From Baylisascaris procyonis (Eukaryota; Nematoda; Chromadorea; Rhabditida; Ascarididae): a DNA stretch of 64,000 bases. Shown piece after piece: positions 15,601-30,600 of the stretch (positions are counted from its first letter, which is position 1; every line of letters starts with the position of its first letter). Below the pieces are notes generated by a model. It was given only the letters and a program-made list of their open reading frames with translations, ran no database searches and had not been told where the DNA came from. Location: assembly GCA_037389465.1 (NCBI GenBank), contig JAZARR010000089.1, positions 992,001 through 1,056,000 of the forward strand, given 5' to 3'. Made by a program: the position numbers and the translations under genes.

Positions 15601-18600
15601 TGGATGAAAGTGGTGGCTTCCCTAAAATAAATTCAAAAAATAAAAATATGGTAAAATGAAATGAAAGAAGTTGCAATATAATAAAATTGAAGCTCCTTTC
15701 TATCAGTTAATCTGATCGCTTTGAAAGAAAACTCCATAAAATTTCCAAAATGCTCTTTGTTATAACATATCGAAATATACTTCCTAGCGGCAATTTTATA
15801 AAATATAGTGATAACATGTATAGTACGAGAGGAAAAGAATGAGGTGAGCATAACCTCGTGAAGCATCACAGTAGGTTTAAGCCCATTAGGCCACCAAAAA
15901 AGATTGCAATGAGGCTCACTGAAGCAAGTACCTCCCTTCTTGAAAGCCTTTGTGATCCCACTATCCAACAAGCTACCTTCAAAAACATCCTTTTTTTCGG
16001 TAGTCAATCAATCCTAATCGGATAGCGCTATGGACAAAACGTTCACCCCACTTAAATTAACACCTCCAAATTCAAGCACTATCACCTTTAAAAACTTTTC
16101 AAAAAAAACCAACCCACCTTGATCAGACGCAATAACAATAAGCACAATACTCGTCAAACTTAAATTCTCTAGCGATTGTGCAACCGTTATTCGTCCATCG
16201 TATTTGTTGATTTTGAAATGCGATGTACCCGCAAGCAACGAATACCTGTAATTAAATAAATAACCATCTCTCTCCAGTAGAATTGACTTTACTGTAATAT
16301 TTTTCTTAAAACCATTTTAGCTAAAATTTTTTAACATTTCAAATTTATCGAAGAAGAAAATTCAACAAACGTATCATTCCTTATTTCCCCTTTCATAGCG
16401 TTCCATGCTGATCAAGCCAGTAATTTATAAGGTCCCTCTCCCATTCCCTCCCTTATCTATCTACATCACTCTCGAACTATTGAAAATACAGAATTTTAAT
16501 AAAATAAAAAACAATAACAAACGAGAAACATGCCTGACTGCACCGTTGTTGCCTTCATCACCGTCGACTGCCTTTACACTGAGCGCTTTTTCACCAGGCT
16601 TTGCATCGCGAGGAACGGCCGCTAAATATGGAACACCCAAGAAACGCGGCGCACAATCGTTCACATCTTCAACTTCAATCACCACCAAACATTGAACACT
16701 TTCCCATTTCGAACCCGATGTCCGTCCCTGAAAAAATTCTCATAAACTCTCAAAGAACATTGAACCAATAGCACCAATAAAACCTCAATTAAACAATCAT
16801 GCCATTTTTCTACACTGTCAATGATATCTTCAAGATTAATCGTGAATGTTTTCGATGCGAGCTATGTCTCAGAGAATATTGTATTCCATTATAACGACAC
16901 CTATAGAAGCTATGACGGTTGAACGAGAGAAACTCGCCTCGTTTTATTTTAACGACAACAAAGAAGTTTAATGGTGAAGGTTCATAAAAGTTGAGTGATT
17001 GAGTCTCTACCTGCACGACGAGTTTTATGTGCGGCGTAAGTTCACGGTCAAGCGGAATCCCCGTCCAGCTGAGAAGACCTGATCCAGCCCCGATTACGAA
17101 TTCAGGTCTTGGATTTAGAATCCGATACATCACTGCTTCACCAAGATTCGGATCCACTGCCGCAACTGTTAGCAAAGGCTCAGGAGTTGGGGAAATACGA
17201 TTTTCGGCAACGGTGACGTGATATTCCCGTTGCAAGAAGTGCAACGCATGCGCGTCCATCGTTGTATTACGAATCTTCACTATTAACGTCGTCGAATCTG
17301 AGTGAACACCATCCGAAACAACCAATGGAATCTAAAATATTTAAATTATAAAAGAAATTAAATTGCGGAAAAATTCTGCAATAATTCAACTGCTGGGGCA
17401 ACTTGATAAATGCTGTATCATGTACGCCCTTTTCCAATGGGAAACAACAAAATTCAAGTTGGCATCCCTCCCTTGGAGAACTCATAACTGCTAAGATACA
17501 ACTTCCCGTTCTTTTCGGTGGTTTCCACTCGGTCAAAGATCACTAAAGACAGCAACAGCAAACATTAGGCAAGATTCACGGGGACAATAGATGAAACGTG
17601 GGGAACGAGATTGGAGTATGAATTTGAGAAGTGGAAAAAGACAACAAGAGGACTCTTCCTGGAGCTCTAAAAAGCTTTAGTTTCCCGACTAGACTTCCTC
17701 AAAAATGTTTTCCCTTTTAGTTGTAACAGCAGTGGTACATCCATTTAAACATGTCTTAAACAAGCCATAAAAATTGCATTCGTGACCAAGTTTATTTGCT
17801 AAAATAGAAAATGGTTGTTTCAAAAAAAAAGCGCAGAAATATTATGAAGAAATAAAAATTCGCAATCATCATGACAGAACCCGAGATCCACGACGGGCGA
17901 GGAAAAAATCCATGACAATAGACGAGCGGAAAGAGCAGGCAAATGGGATGAACGGAAGAGGCGGCTGAAAGGATAGACGATTTTTGGCATAGCTCAGCGT
18001 TTCAGCTACGATCAAATGGAAGCAAGAAAAAGATATATGACATGGGTCAGGAATGACTAGATGCAAGATAATGATAAAGTATAATTTATATGCACGGGAA
18101 ATTAAAATTCTGGAATGAGATAAGAACGAACCTTATATTCGATTTCAACGAAATGAGCGGAATCGTTTGCATTAACACGCACAACACCTTCGAATTCATC
18201 GATCGTAAACAGTTGTTTCAACTTCTTTGATTTGATCGCATATCGCAATCGACCAACAGTATCCGCATCATAAGCTGGTATACGTGCAATCACAACTCCT
18301 GTAACAATAAATCCTATGATGAACATGTCAAATCTTAGAAAACTGCAAATTTCTTTTACCGATTTGCTCTCATATATAATATCTGAATTAAACATTACTT
18401 ATTACATACTATTCGAAAAAAAAAGCAGCAAAACAGCTCTTCATCGAATAATGCGATTTGCCGATTGAACATCCCATCGATAAGTTTGCATACTTGGAAA
18501 GTCTTAATTTTTCAATTTCTCTACAATTGCACTTTTGCCATGCTGAACATTAAAGAGATCATTCCAACTTATTCCGCTTAGACTTGGCTAATAAAATGAT

Positions 18601-21600
18601 CGACAATGCAATCTCCTTCATGGCACTGCGCAACATCCTTTCTAAATCCTAAATTAAGATGGAGCCAAAGGTGATAAATTCTTATCCCAAGTGCCAGAAG
18701 TTCTGCCGTTGAAAGCTCACAAAAATATAACGTAAAATAACGCCGATTAAATGTACCTGAACCTTAAATAGAAAATAACATCCGTACCTTCAACCGTAGG
18801 CAACGAGAGAATAGCATCGTAGGACCTCCTCTCGAATTTCGGTGGTTCATCGTTGACATCCCGAATTGAAATTTGTACAAGTGCTGGAACGGCTGTAGAT
18901 AGCGCTATAGTAGCCATATCACTTGCTAGCACATGAATCGACCACTCTTTAACCTGCAAAATTGTCGTGATATTATATTTAAAGATGAATGTTATAATGA
19001 GTATTTAATATTCGACGTATTGACGGAAAACTTTTAGTGAAAATTGATGGAATACTTGTTAAAAAATAATGAAAAAAAAAAAACCAAAAATTTTGGGAAA
19101 AATTTGATTACTGATGAAAAACACGTTGAATATTAAGGCGCCTAAAATGTTAAAGGGTGAATAAATGTTGAATTAAAAATCATACTGTTTAAATAATTCA
19201 TTTCGTACATAAATGCCCGTCTCTAACACCTGGACAACATAATATTTGCTTTTGGGCGCATATACAAAAAGTCATTGGATAAGAAAATTGAAAACACAAT
19301 TGAGAAATAAAACAGATTGGCATTCACGGCAATTGCACAACAAAATAAACCTCTCAATCATTGCAACACCTATTGATTTAAGGATCTAGATCTGAATTGC
19401 CTGTCATCAAAACTACTTAGAAATTTTGATGAATCTAAATAAAAATGATTAATGTTTCAACGCTATGAGCCTTCTCGAAACAAAATTTAGAAGTCCAAAA
19501 ATTGAAGTACCATTTCAAAATCGAGTTTCGCTTTTGTTCGTATTGCTCCCGACACAAAATCGACCGTGAAGTATGGTTCGAGCGGAGAGATAATACGATA
19601 GTTAACAAGTCCATTTGGACCAGTATCATAATCGAATGCTTTAACAGTAAGAGGCGTATCGTCTTTGTTTAGAACTGCCGAACCTGAACAATTATAAACA
19701 CACTGTAATGCCACAGAAAATTGCAAACGATGGAAAGGATACATATTTGAACCCCCCCCCTTTCCCTATACTCCGTTCTCCCTGAGCTACAACCCAAAAA
19801 TTTCGAATAAATTTTCGTAAAACTTTCTTCTACCCGAAAATGCATAATTTTCGAATTGCCCGCTACCGTTTCTGATAGATTAGTACACCCCTTCCCAATC
19901 TATCCAGCAATCTTAGATGCAAATAGTTGGGTTCACTCGCAACTACTCGCTAAAAATTACGCACATCTCTCATTTCTACGAATGATTTCGTTTACTCATC
20001 ACATCACAGAACACATATGGCATTGGCATCAGAACAAACAACCACAATAAACGAGACGCAGCAGCACGCAAATCAAGCACCATCTCAACTAACACAGTGA
20101 TGATGAATGACACTATAATCACAAAGAGTTACACCCATCTACAAGATCAACGATAATGCGCACCACGATCTCGCACGTAGGGCAAAACAAGATTTTTTGT
20201 TCTTTGATCTAATTGAGAGCGCAGTTACATTAAGCAAACTATGCCGAACCAGTATGATCACAATGGGAGCAAAAAAAGCAGCGAAAGCACTCATAACTCT
20301 ACCTTAAACCATAAAAAACTTGCAACACAAACCAAATTTGTCGAGCGGTTTCAGCGGTATATACCTGCGACAAAGTGCATCTCCTCCATTTGCACGAACT
20401 AGTACTCCCTCATAGATTCTTGAAAAAGGGCAAAAAAACCGCCATCCGATTTCATAAAAACCATACGACTTCCAGGAAGAGTCCCATAAGTTAATGGAGA
20501 ATTTTTAAAAGATAACAAAGAAATAAGGTTGCCGACTTACCAGGGGGCATATTCTCTTGCACATATCCATAGTAGACGGTTTGATTGAAGAACGGCGCAT
20601 GCTCATTTACGTCGATTAACTAAAATTTAGAATGCTCAAAATCGAAATGATCATAGCTCAAATTCTTGTCTTTTCGTTTAGAAGGTTACTTGCCACAAAA
20701 ATATTTACAGTTACAGTTTAAGTTAAACAGTAACTGAAAATTTATCTTACAATATAGAGTGCTGATAGCCGAAGATCGCCGATCACTAGACTGATTTGTA
20801 GGGTCAAAGTGCTACCACTAACCAATAGCAACAGCGATCGCAAATATTGCTTCAAGATTTTTGACCACTTTTTAAAGTATAGCAATTACTGATCAATGAA
20901 TGAATAATTGCCTAAATAAAGCGTCGTCGGTAATAATTACCTTTAAAACGATACGAGCATTGCTTTCAGCACCCATCGTATTCCTCGCAATAACCGTACA
21001 ATTCATAGTGACACCGTGTTTCTCTCTATTAAGACGATTTTTCAAATATATAGCACCCGAAACTGAATGCACCGCTAGCGAGTCGCATGGGTCCTGAAGC
21101 GAATAACGGATACCGGACGCACCCTCCGCATAGACGGCCATCAACAGTGAACCGGCCGGTGTGCTCTCTCGAACTGATTGTGAATATACGGATCTGTAAA
21201 TGCTATTCATTAGTGCTTAGAGGACTACCAGAGGCACAAAGATAAGAGAAGCTCACCCCGAATAGACACAGGTGGAAGGAAAAAGTTTGCAGAAATCCCC
21301 TTTCCTCCCACAGCAAGCAAATTCACTAGCTACATTGAGCAAGTATGTGAAGAAATGAAGAGATACATTTTAGCTCTTGATTTCCCTTCAAGAGATCAGT
21401 TTTGCGTCATTTTTCATCGAACAACATCCCCTCTCCCCTATCCGCTTTCCCTGAAGCTGTGCTAGCAATGATCGTTACAAAAAAAAAAGGATAAGTTATA
21501 AAACCTAAACAGTTATCACCACCAGAGCTTTTAAGATGAACGGATAAGAGTTTTGGAAGACGAACGGATTTGATATCAACGCAATCACTAGTGCTTTCAA

Positions 21601-24600
21601 GTCTACTTTATTGCATCTTTAAACTATGATTCGATAGAAGGTGAGAAAAAAAATACATAACAAGTGGAACACGCATACACAGACTGCAACCATATATCCC
21701 TAGATGATGCCACGTACACCCCCTCCCCGTCGATCCCCCATGCAATTCTAGTTTGGCACATTTGATGGCTTCGCGCCTCTTACCCCTCTCCCACCATTAT
21801 TGGCTATACCATAATATGAAAAGTTGACTCAAATTCACATAGGCTCTTCAAAAAATATTCAAAAATTACTTCTGAAAGATGGGTTGCCATTCTTCATCGA
21901 CGACTGTTTCTATCCTTACAGTGCATGTATCAGCCAAATGATACTTGCTTTGATCACTCGCACGCACTGTTAGAATGGCTTCAGAGTATTCCGAAGTCGA
22001 CAGCGGCTTCACCGTACGAATCTCACCGGTTGCCTCATTTATTTGAAAGTGACCATGATCGTTGCCTTAAAATCGATCGATCACTCATATCACCATATCA
22101 TAGTATTAGTGCATGACGTCATCAACTTTCTATGTATTACAGGACCAACGCCAATAATTCTGCTCCATAAAAATGCCCACAAAAATAAAACGTAAAATCT
22201 AATTTTAACTGAGATCAAAAATGTGGATAAAAATAACAACGAAAACGACCATACTTAAATGGTCGTTCCTCGCTTGACTCAATAACTGGAAAAAGTAAAA
22301 ACGCGGGAACGCACCTGCTGTGATGGCGTATACAATTACGCCATTTTCAGCGACATCTGGATCGAACGCTTGCACAGTTGCAGCAATGGTACCAAGCGGT
22401 GAACTGAAATATTCAATCGATGAGACACCTTCATTCAACGCCCACTCAACTATTCCATCCTCTTATGCTCATAAGGTGGATTGAGAATGGTGAGCACATA
22501 TATCCTCCTCTATTGTAACGGCTTTAGGAAACAATCGGAATAGTATACGATTTGTTATGACTTAAACCTCAAGGAATATGTCGTGATGTAGACAATTCGA
22601 AACGTATTTATTTATTATCGGAAATCTGCACCACTAAAACCAACTATTGGGTATTTTTAATAATAAGTCATAAGCTAAAGTATATATAATTGCTGCAACA
22701 AGAAGAGGGGCGCAAGTAAAGCAGACACGTTTTTCGAGGGCTAAAGACATTTTAACTTGAAACATTCGCAGCATTAGTGATAGCTGAACTGAGGCCGATC
22801 TCAAAAACATTAAACCAAAAAAGTACTAAGACCTGACACGAGCTTTGACGTCGCTTACTCAAAACGTCCTCTAATCTCTTCGACCATGACCGTTGTATCC
22901 CTCCAATATTTTCTGATAAGTATGACATATCAATCTCTCCCCTCCTCTCAAAATTGGGATGCAAGAGGGAGGAGGGGTTCATCTACACTTCCAAAATACG
23001 AAACCAATCTAGGAAAGAGCAAAAATGAAATGAAACTTTACCTTGCAAGAAGTTTCGCTGAATATTCTGATTGCAAAAAATTTGGTGGGTTATCATTATC
23101 ATTCAATAATGATATACTCAGTATCGCATAATTTGACATTTGACCATTACGAGCCGATATGATCACCGAAAATTCGCGTGCCACGTCTTTGCTGAACGAT
23201 TCCATCACAACCACATTCCCAGAACTGAAACAATTATTTCCATTAAATACCGCACCTACTCAATAAAAAAAAAATGAACATCTATTCCTCTCGTCCAAAC
23301 AGCCGATCCTCTAGTTAAGGTGGTCGAACTGTTGGATCCGAACCACCTAAGCAAACAAAATTTCAAATGTGTCGGATATTCGTATTCCTCTTCACTGCCC
23401 AAAGCTTAATTACTCACTCTGCATCAGTGCATATGCCATAATGCTCCTTGTGTCCGAATAATTTACCGAGAAATGGACGGGTTTCAGAATAAATAAATAT
23501 GAGCAAAACCGCTACTAGTGGTTTATGAACTTCTTGCATTTAAGCAACATCATTCCGATATATAGATGATACATCACCTTCCACTTATTCTTAATTAATC
23601 GTTCGTAATCCTTATACGCCTCAAGCATAAGAAGGTAGACTATGAAATTCGAGGTCAAACGACGATTATTTTCCAAAACGAACCTGAAATCGTCATTTAA
23701 GCTGTTAAGCCATTAACCCGACATAACAATCCCACATTCGTTTATCAAACTTAAGCAGAATAATTCATTTAGACGACAACTTGCTGGTCCCACGCTGCTT
23801 TCTGACCGCAATTTTCAAAAAAAAAAAAGCGAAACCAACACAAACCTCGGATCGATTCGAAGTTTATCGGCAGCAGCCAAATTCTCGACGCTATGTATAC
23901 CATAGACAATCATTTTATTGGCAGTTTTATGCGTCAATCCACTCTCATCAACGATCGCTTTCACTGTATAGATCGTTGTGCCCACAGGTGTCTTCTCCGA
24001 AATTTGCGTCCTATAGTGTTGTGCAGTGAATCGTGGACGTCTTTGAGGCGACCGCGATACTTCAACAACAATCTATAATGCAGTAAACTTTAAAGAGGAT
24101 AGTCAACGAATTTGCGACGAAAAATTTCCACCACCTATCTTTAAACTCGCATAAAAGAAAATTTGGGCTGAGATCTTTTTTAATTGAAATTATGGGTGAG
24201 GAGACGGAAGTGGTGGTATGGAAATGCAAAAAAAAACACCTCTTATGCAAATATGTCATCAATGCAGGTATAACACCTTTTATGTGAAATGCACTAAGTA
24301 TGTAATTTCGATCGCCGTATGAATTTCTGAGCGAAGGTTCAATCGATATAAAGTATCACAATACCCTTAAAGACCACAATATTTCATACTAATCCTAAAA
24401 AGATCCATCTACTAAGCTATAAATTTATTCATCTAACTGGTCAGCCAATTGTTATTAAATTTGGAGGAATAAGTTTGAGATTCTTTACTGCAAAAATCCG
24501 GCTCGTCTTTTTCTGTTAAATAGCAAAATAAAGCTATTTCCGCTTATATTATAAAGAATAATAAATGAATTCAGTATCACGATCTGGTTTCATACCTTTC

Positions 24601-27600
24601 CATTCTCTTGATCAATACCATCGCTGACACTGAACTCCAAATGAAATTCGGTAACACTGAGATTAACATATTCAAGTGGTCGTGCCAATAACAGCTCCCC
24701 CGCATCGCATCTATAAATAAAGGTGTCGTCATAATTTATTCAGTTTATATCAATACTGTTCTTGATACTAAGGAATCCAACAACGAAAACAACGAAAAAA
24801 AACATTGACGGCACTGGTAATATTAAAGAAATCGGGAGATTTTATGAGTTAATTCATTTTCATGCACTCAATGAATCATTTCACTTGCAGTTACTAGTCC
24901 AGCAAATACAGCAACATTGCGCAGAAATGAATAAGAAATTGACTTCAATCCTAGAAAATTCATAATCGTAATTTATCACGAAACCTCTCAACAACGCAAA
25001 ACAAATGTGTTCCACACTTTTTGCAATGACTCAATAAATTCAAGTTGAACCTTATTGCGAAGGTATTATTGAAATTTCCGGCAGTGATCGTCCACCATAA
25101 TTGATCTCCATCTGGATCTTCAGCTTCGATTAGACCGATCGTCTCTCCAACGTTATCCGCATCTGAGATCGGAAGACGTGACCAGTGGTGTTCATTCAAC
25201 AACCGTGGTTTACGATTGCCTTCCTGCAATCAAACGCAGTGATTTCTTGCATTTTCCATGAAATGACAGCATATCCTTGTTTAGGTGTTTACAAGCTTTC
25301 AAAATTTCTAACCGATGCATAGTCGAAAATAATATGTGGCGTGAGAGGATAGGGAAGGAATTACAGTAAGAAATTTTAAAATACGATCATAGCAGGCATA
25401 CAAAAATATAAACACTCAGTGTTATAACCAAAAAGCTAAGTGACTTCTTAAAATATAAAAGTCAAATTAAAAGAGATACAAATGAGGAAATTTCAATTAT
25501 ATTTATTTATACAAAATTTATTTTTATTTCCGGGTACCATTATCACTATGAAAATAACCAATCTGCTCCCCCATAAAATTTTTGAAAAAAAAATGCTTCA
25601 GAATAACCACTAATAGAAAACAAGAAAATAAAATACTTTTTCAGATGATTTCCTTGCAATAGCCGTTAAAATGATACGAGCCGATGCCGTATTATAAGGT
25701 CGACCCATATCAGTTGCCTGAAAAAAGAAAAACTTCCAATTCTGCCGGGAAAAAAATTACAAAATGAAAGCTAAAAATTTTCACCGAGTTCCAAAAGAAG
25801 ATAAGATCACTCGCTACAGCAGTGAAATGTGGGAAATTCATTCGCGATAATGTTCTCAATTATCCTCTGTGCCATGCAGTATTGAACAATTCATTCGTTT
25901 CTCAAACAGTGCAATTAAATTACGATCCTACTGCCTCAGTAGATATGCAACTTTCAGTGATTAGATGCCGAAGAACGTCACTTAAGTGGGAATGAAAGAA
26001 GATTCGCATTTAAATCTCAAACAAAACTCATTTCCATCCAACCCCCATCCTCCTCCCCCATCACTCCCCTCATCTCACTTTCTATAGACCAAAAATCCAA
26101 GCTATTACTTAATCCATATACCACTAAAAACAAGACACCCTAGACAACCTAGCCACATACTCTTAAGCGAAGAGGGCCTTAACATCGCCAGAGAATATCA
26201 GAAAGTATACTCCATTTTTAATGCGAACAAAATTGAACGACGTCAAGAAACCAGAAATTCCCAGTAACTATTTAAAAAGAAAACAGGATTATTTGTTGAT
26301 TAGCATCATCATAGCTACATATTACCTGACCTATATTGATGAGTCCTCAATAACCAAAAATAGCATATTATCTGTATATAAGAATATATACAAGAATTAC
26401 CTGTATTGTAAGTGGAGCAATTTCATCGCCTTTCAGCGGCTCCGTAACGCTGATCATTCCACTCTCGTCAATCGTAAAACGAGTGTCACCCGATGTGACG
26501 TTGTAAAATAATTGTGCATTGATGCCCTCATCTTCATCAACCGCAAATACGCTGGAAAGATTTGATTACAAATTGATAAACACTGAGTATAATAGCAACT
26601 GCACTACAGTAAATACAATCACTTTTATCTCTCTCTCTCAGAGACCGTCATACTCCATACTCGCTACCTAGAAAGGTGAAGGGAAGTCGATCTTTGAGAT
26701 CACCGAGTAAACGTAACTAAGGTGACAAATTTGAGAAAAAATAATGAACCCATCCAAGTCAAACTTTTATAAATAAGTCAGGCTATCAATAACAACAACA
26801 TGGAAACTCGCATTTCCTTCAACGAAGAAGAAAAGAAACACATACCGGCACAATTCGCCAGTTTTCTCTGCGGGAACATTGAAATTGTAGATCTGCTGTT
26901 TGAATATGGGTGGATTATCATTGAGATCACCGACAGTAACAACGACAGGCACTGTAGTGCATAGCCGAGGTGAGCCTTGATCACATATCTCGACATACAC
27001 GACATGCTCACGTTGAGTCTCACGATCAAGTCGTCGTCTTCCTCTTGTTGTCATGTAGCCTGAATATGCCTTATTTGCTAGGAAATATACAAATGGCGAT
27101 TTCTGGTATTGAAGTTTGAGTTCTTCGGGTTCCTCTCCGAAAGGTCCTCGCTCTTGCCATCGAAAAAAATGACCAAGATAGAAGTTTTCGCAAAAAAATT
27201 TAGAAAACTATGAAGTTAACGAAGAACAAAATTTAGCTGAACAATATTCGCACATTAAAGACATTAGAATGAGTGTAAAACACTGTCGTAATAAATAAAG
27301 GCACGATTTTATAGCATGAAACAATTAAGAAGTTCATTCCAAAAGCAATTCCCATAATATAAACGTTACCTGTTTTAGGATCAACACTGAAGAAACTCTG
27401 TGGATCACCACTCGCAATTCGGAATCGAAGTTCAGCTCGATCTTCACCAGATGGGGATTCATCTCTATCCTCTGCCTCTACCTGAAATTGAATACAGGTA
27501 TCACTCTAACGGAAAAAGAACTGAAATTTAATAAACGAGACCATGCCGTATTTCATCACTTAACGGGCTCACCATACCTTCTCTCCAGTGCATTGAAACA

Positions 27601-30600
27601 TAATGATTTCACCTGAATTACTAAGTCAAGTCTTAAATACGAATCATTCCCTCATGGTGTCATTGTTACCAAAATTGTCAACATTTCACTCACTAAATAC
27701 CACTCAAACCTCACCATCGAATTAAGATAAACCGATGAGTAATCGTACAATTTGCATAAATGATATCAATTGCAGTTAACTAGAATATTAGAAAATAGCG
27801 CTGCAGAAGACAAGTATAGCACTACGCAGAAAAGTTACCATAATATTCCAAACACAAATTTTACAATCCTTTTCACAGAAAAATTTAACTTTTATAGTGA
27901 CCCTTCCGTTCAAAACTGCAAAATACTAGGAAACATTCTCAAATGAGTGACTTGCTGACTTCATCGAATCAGGATGTCCTTTCCACCGCCCTTTATTCCA
28001 TCCTTCTCCCTATCCCTTACCTCATCCCCCTGCTCCACCCACCTCTTAGAAGGTAAAGAGTCACCTAAATAACCCTCCAACTTCAACATGAGTTGTCGCT
28101 TCCCAAACTTATTGACCTTCTTCCACTACAAAAACTGAAAGCTAGTTGACAACTTCACGTCTGGCTAACTTCCCATCAAGTACTATAATGTAAGAACAAG
28201 AAAAGAAAATGGAAAGAAAACCTTAACGACGACGGTATCTTCAGGGGAATTTTCAGGTACACTAGCAAAGTAGATAGCCTTCGATGGAAGTGGTGCGTTG
28301 TCATTCTTATCAAGTACGCGCACAAAGACGTGAACAATAGATGAGAGTGGTACGGATGCTGCATCTTCAGCTTCTATTGCTAACCAATAACGACTTTCCA
28401 CCTCACGGTCCAGTGCAGTCGATGTTCGCACGATTCCTGAAAAAGATAGAGGAAATGAACAAATGTTGTCGATTCAACACTTTGCATTAACTGTGCACGT
28501 GGCGCAACTGGTTAACCGGTTGGTTCGCAACAGAAGCTGTCGGGTTCGACGCCGCGACAGCGATTCGTGCCCCGTGATTGAACTAACACAGACCTGTACT
28601 GAGTATATGGTTGAAGAAACTAAAGATTCTGATGGGCGTTTTAATTGCCGACAAATTAGAACTATATGGTATATGGTGGGCTTCTTGAAAACATCCACCA
28701 TGTAGCAGGATGGTCAATGAGGCCTTCGTAAGCATGGTAGTCGCAAACTTCAACGCCACCAGAAGTCGCAAAGCTAAATACTAAAAAAAAAACCGCTGAG
28801 TTTAATAGTGCTGATACAAGGTTCGAGGGGTCATAATGTTGGAGCAATTTACTCTGAAGACGTCATCATTCAGGTGGATAAAATTATACTGGAAGCAATA
28901 AAGATGGTGAAAATGGTACTGAAAGAATTTAGTGAAAACCAAAATGCATTGCAATCGCGAATAAATCGCCCTGTGGGCGCTTTTTAAAGAACGCAGCACA
29001 ACGGCAACAATAAGCTCCTTCTGAGATTAGGAAATTACGCATCAGATAATAACTTAACTTTCATTGAGCTGCGAAATAGACTATGATTTGAACTCTCCAC
29101 AACACTCGATGAGACTATCACCATGAGGACAGAAATTGCTCGTGAAAATTGAAAAATTTTTCTTAAAAATCAAGCATTTTTTTCGAAAAAAATGACTACT
29201 TCAAATATTCCCTCACATTTATATAAATAACTGTTCTCATGTTATTTATATAAATGTAAGGGAATATTTGTGCAATTTCTGTTTCATGATCTTTCAAATA
29301 CAAATTTCAGCTTATATTCGAACGATCCGATAGCCTTTCCATCGGAAACCTCTGTGATGGACAAAGGAATCCCTCAAATCCTTCCAAGAGGTTTGTATTT
29401 ACGAATCCATGAGATAGAATGATACCACCCAAGGGAACGTACGATACTTGTGCTTCAATATATCTCAATTTCTCTCCGATCTTATTCACATTTCAGTGCG
29501 CAATATCGATCACCTGTCGATGCCGTATTCGGGTGATGATTAATTAAGTCCACACTATCCCGCCAACAACAGCAACAACATCGCATATCCGAAGGGCGAT
29601 AGCACACCATCACAAATATCTTTAATTTGCATATTCGATATCAGTATGCGAACACTGCGAAGCGGTGCTAGGCTCTATATTACGCGGCAGATCGCAAGGA
29701 TAAGAAAGATCCCAGAAGATGCATGCGACGCATATACATGTTGATGCGAAAACATCCTCATTCACTCACCGATTAAAGCTGCTTTATTCCAGCCTCGTAC
29801 ACCTCATATCCCCTCACCTTCTCCTAATTCCCCACCCATTTTGCAGCCCTATATAAATAGCTATCGATAAAATCATTATATAACAACCGAATAGATGGGC
29901 ATATCCCTCTCTCCCCTCAAATTTAAATATTTACCTCTCGATGCCAATTTCTGATCCCCATTTGAAAGTATCCCCCTACTAAATGTGCTATGCATCGCTT
30001 CTTCACAAACAAACCCCTTCGCTCTTAGCAATTTTAGGTCTCCAATTTCAGCAATCAATTTTGGGCATTTGGACATGAGATTTATTGCGAAGGTGGGTAG
30101 CATGGTTTTCCCCTTGACTATGGTGGATAGAAGAGACGGAAGGGGGGAAAGAGGAAGAGGAGGGAATTCATTTATTCATGTATAAATATCTCCCAAAATA
30201 AACTATGAATCCAATTTAATGGAGTACTTTCATAAATCAGGCAATTTTGTTAGCGCAAATTTCAACTACTACCCCGCAAAGTCTCTTTTATTGATTGGTT
30301 TTCCCATTTATACGATAAAAGGTAAATGGGAGGGATCACAATTACAGAGAGAGACTGATAGACGAGAAATAAAGGTGAAACACTATGAGATCAATTATGG
30401 TTGTTTGATCTCCCTCTCAACCAACCCAGTATTGCATCGAGTATCGACCTGGCAGTGTTTCCCTTTCCATCTCAAATTTCACCGAAATATTTCTCTCTCA
30501 ATCGCAAACAATCGAATCTATCCGCAAAGCAAAATCAACAAACAACTTCTTTGTATTAGGTTCATAAAGTGAATTTGAACGAGTAAATCCACCAACAAAT

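Noticed and set aside
28463..28705. 80-codon + strand frame and overlapping minus frames at the SINE-like element
   Set aside because: They lie within the tRNA-derived element and show no protein similarity.
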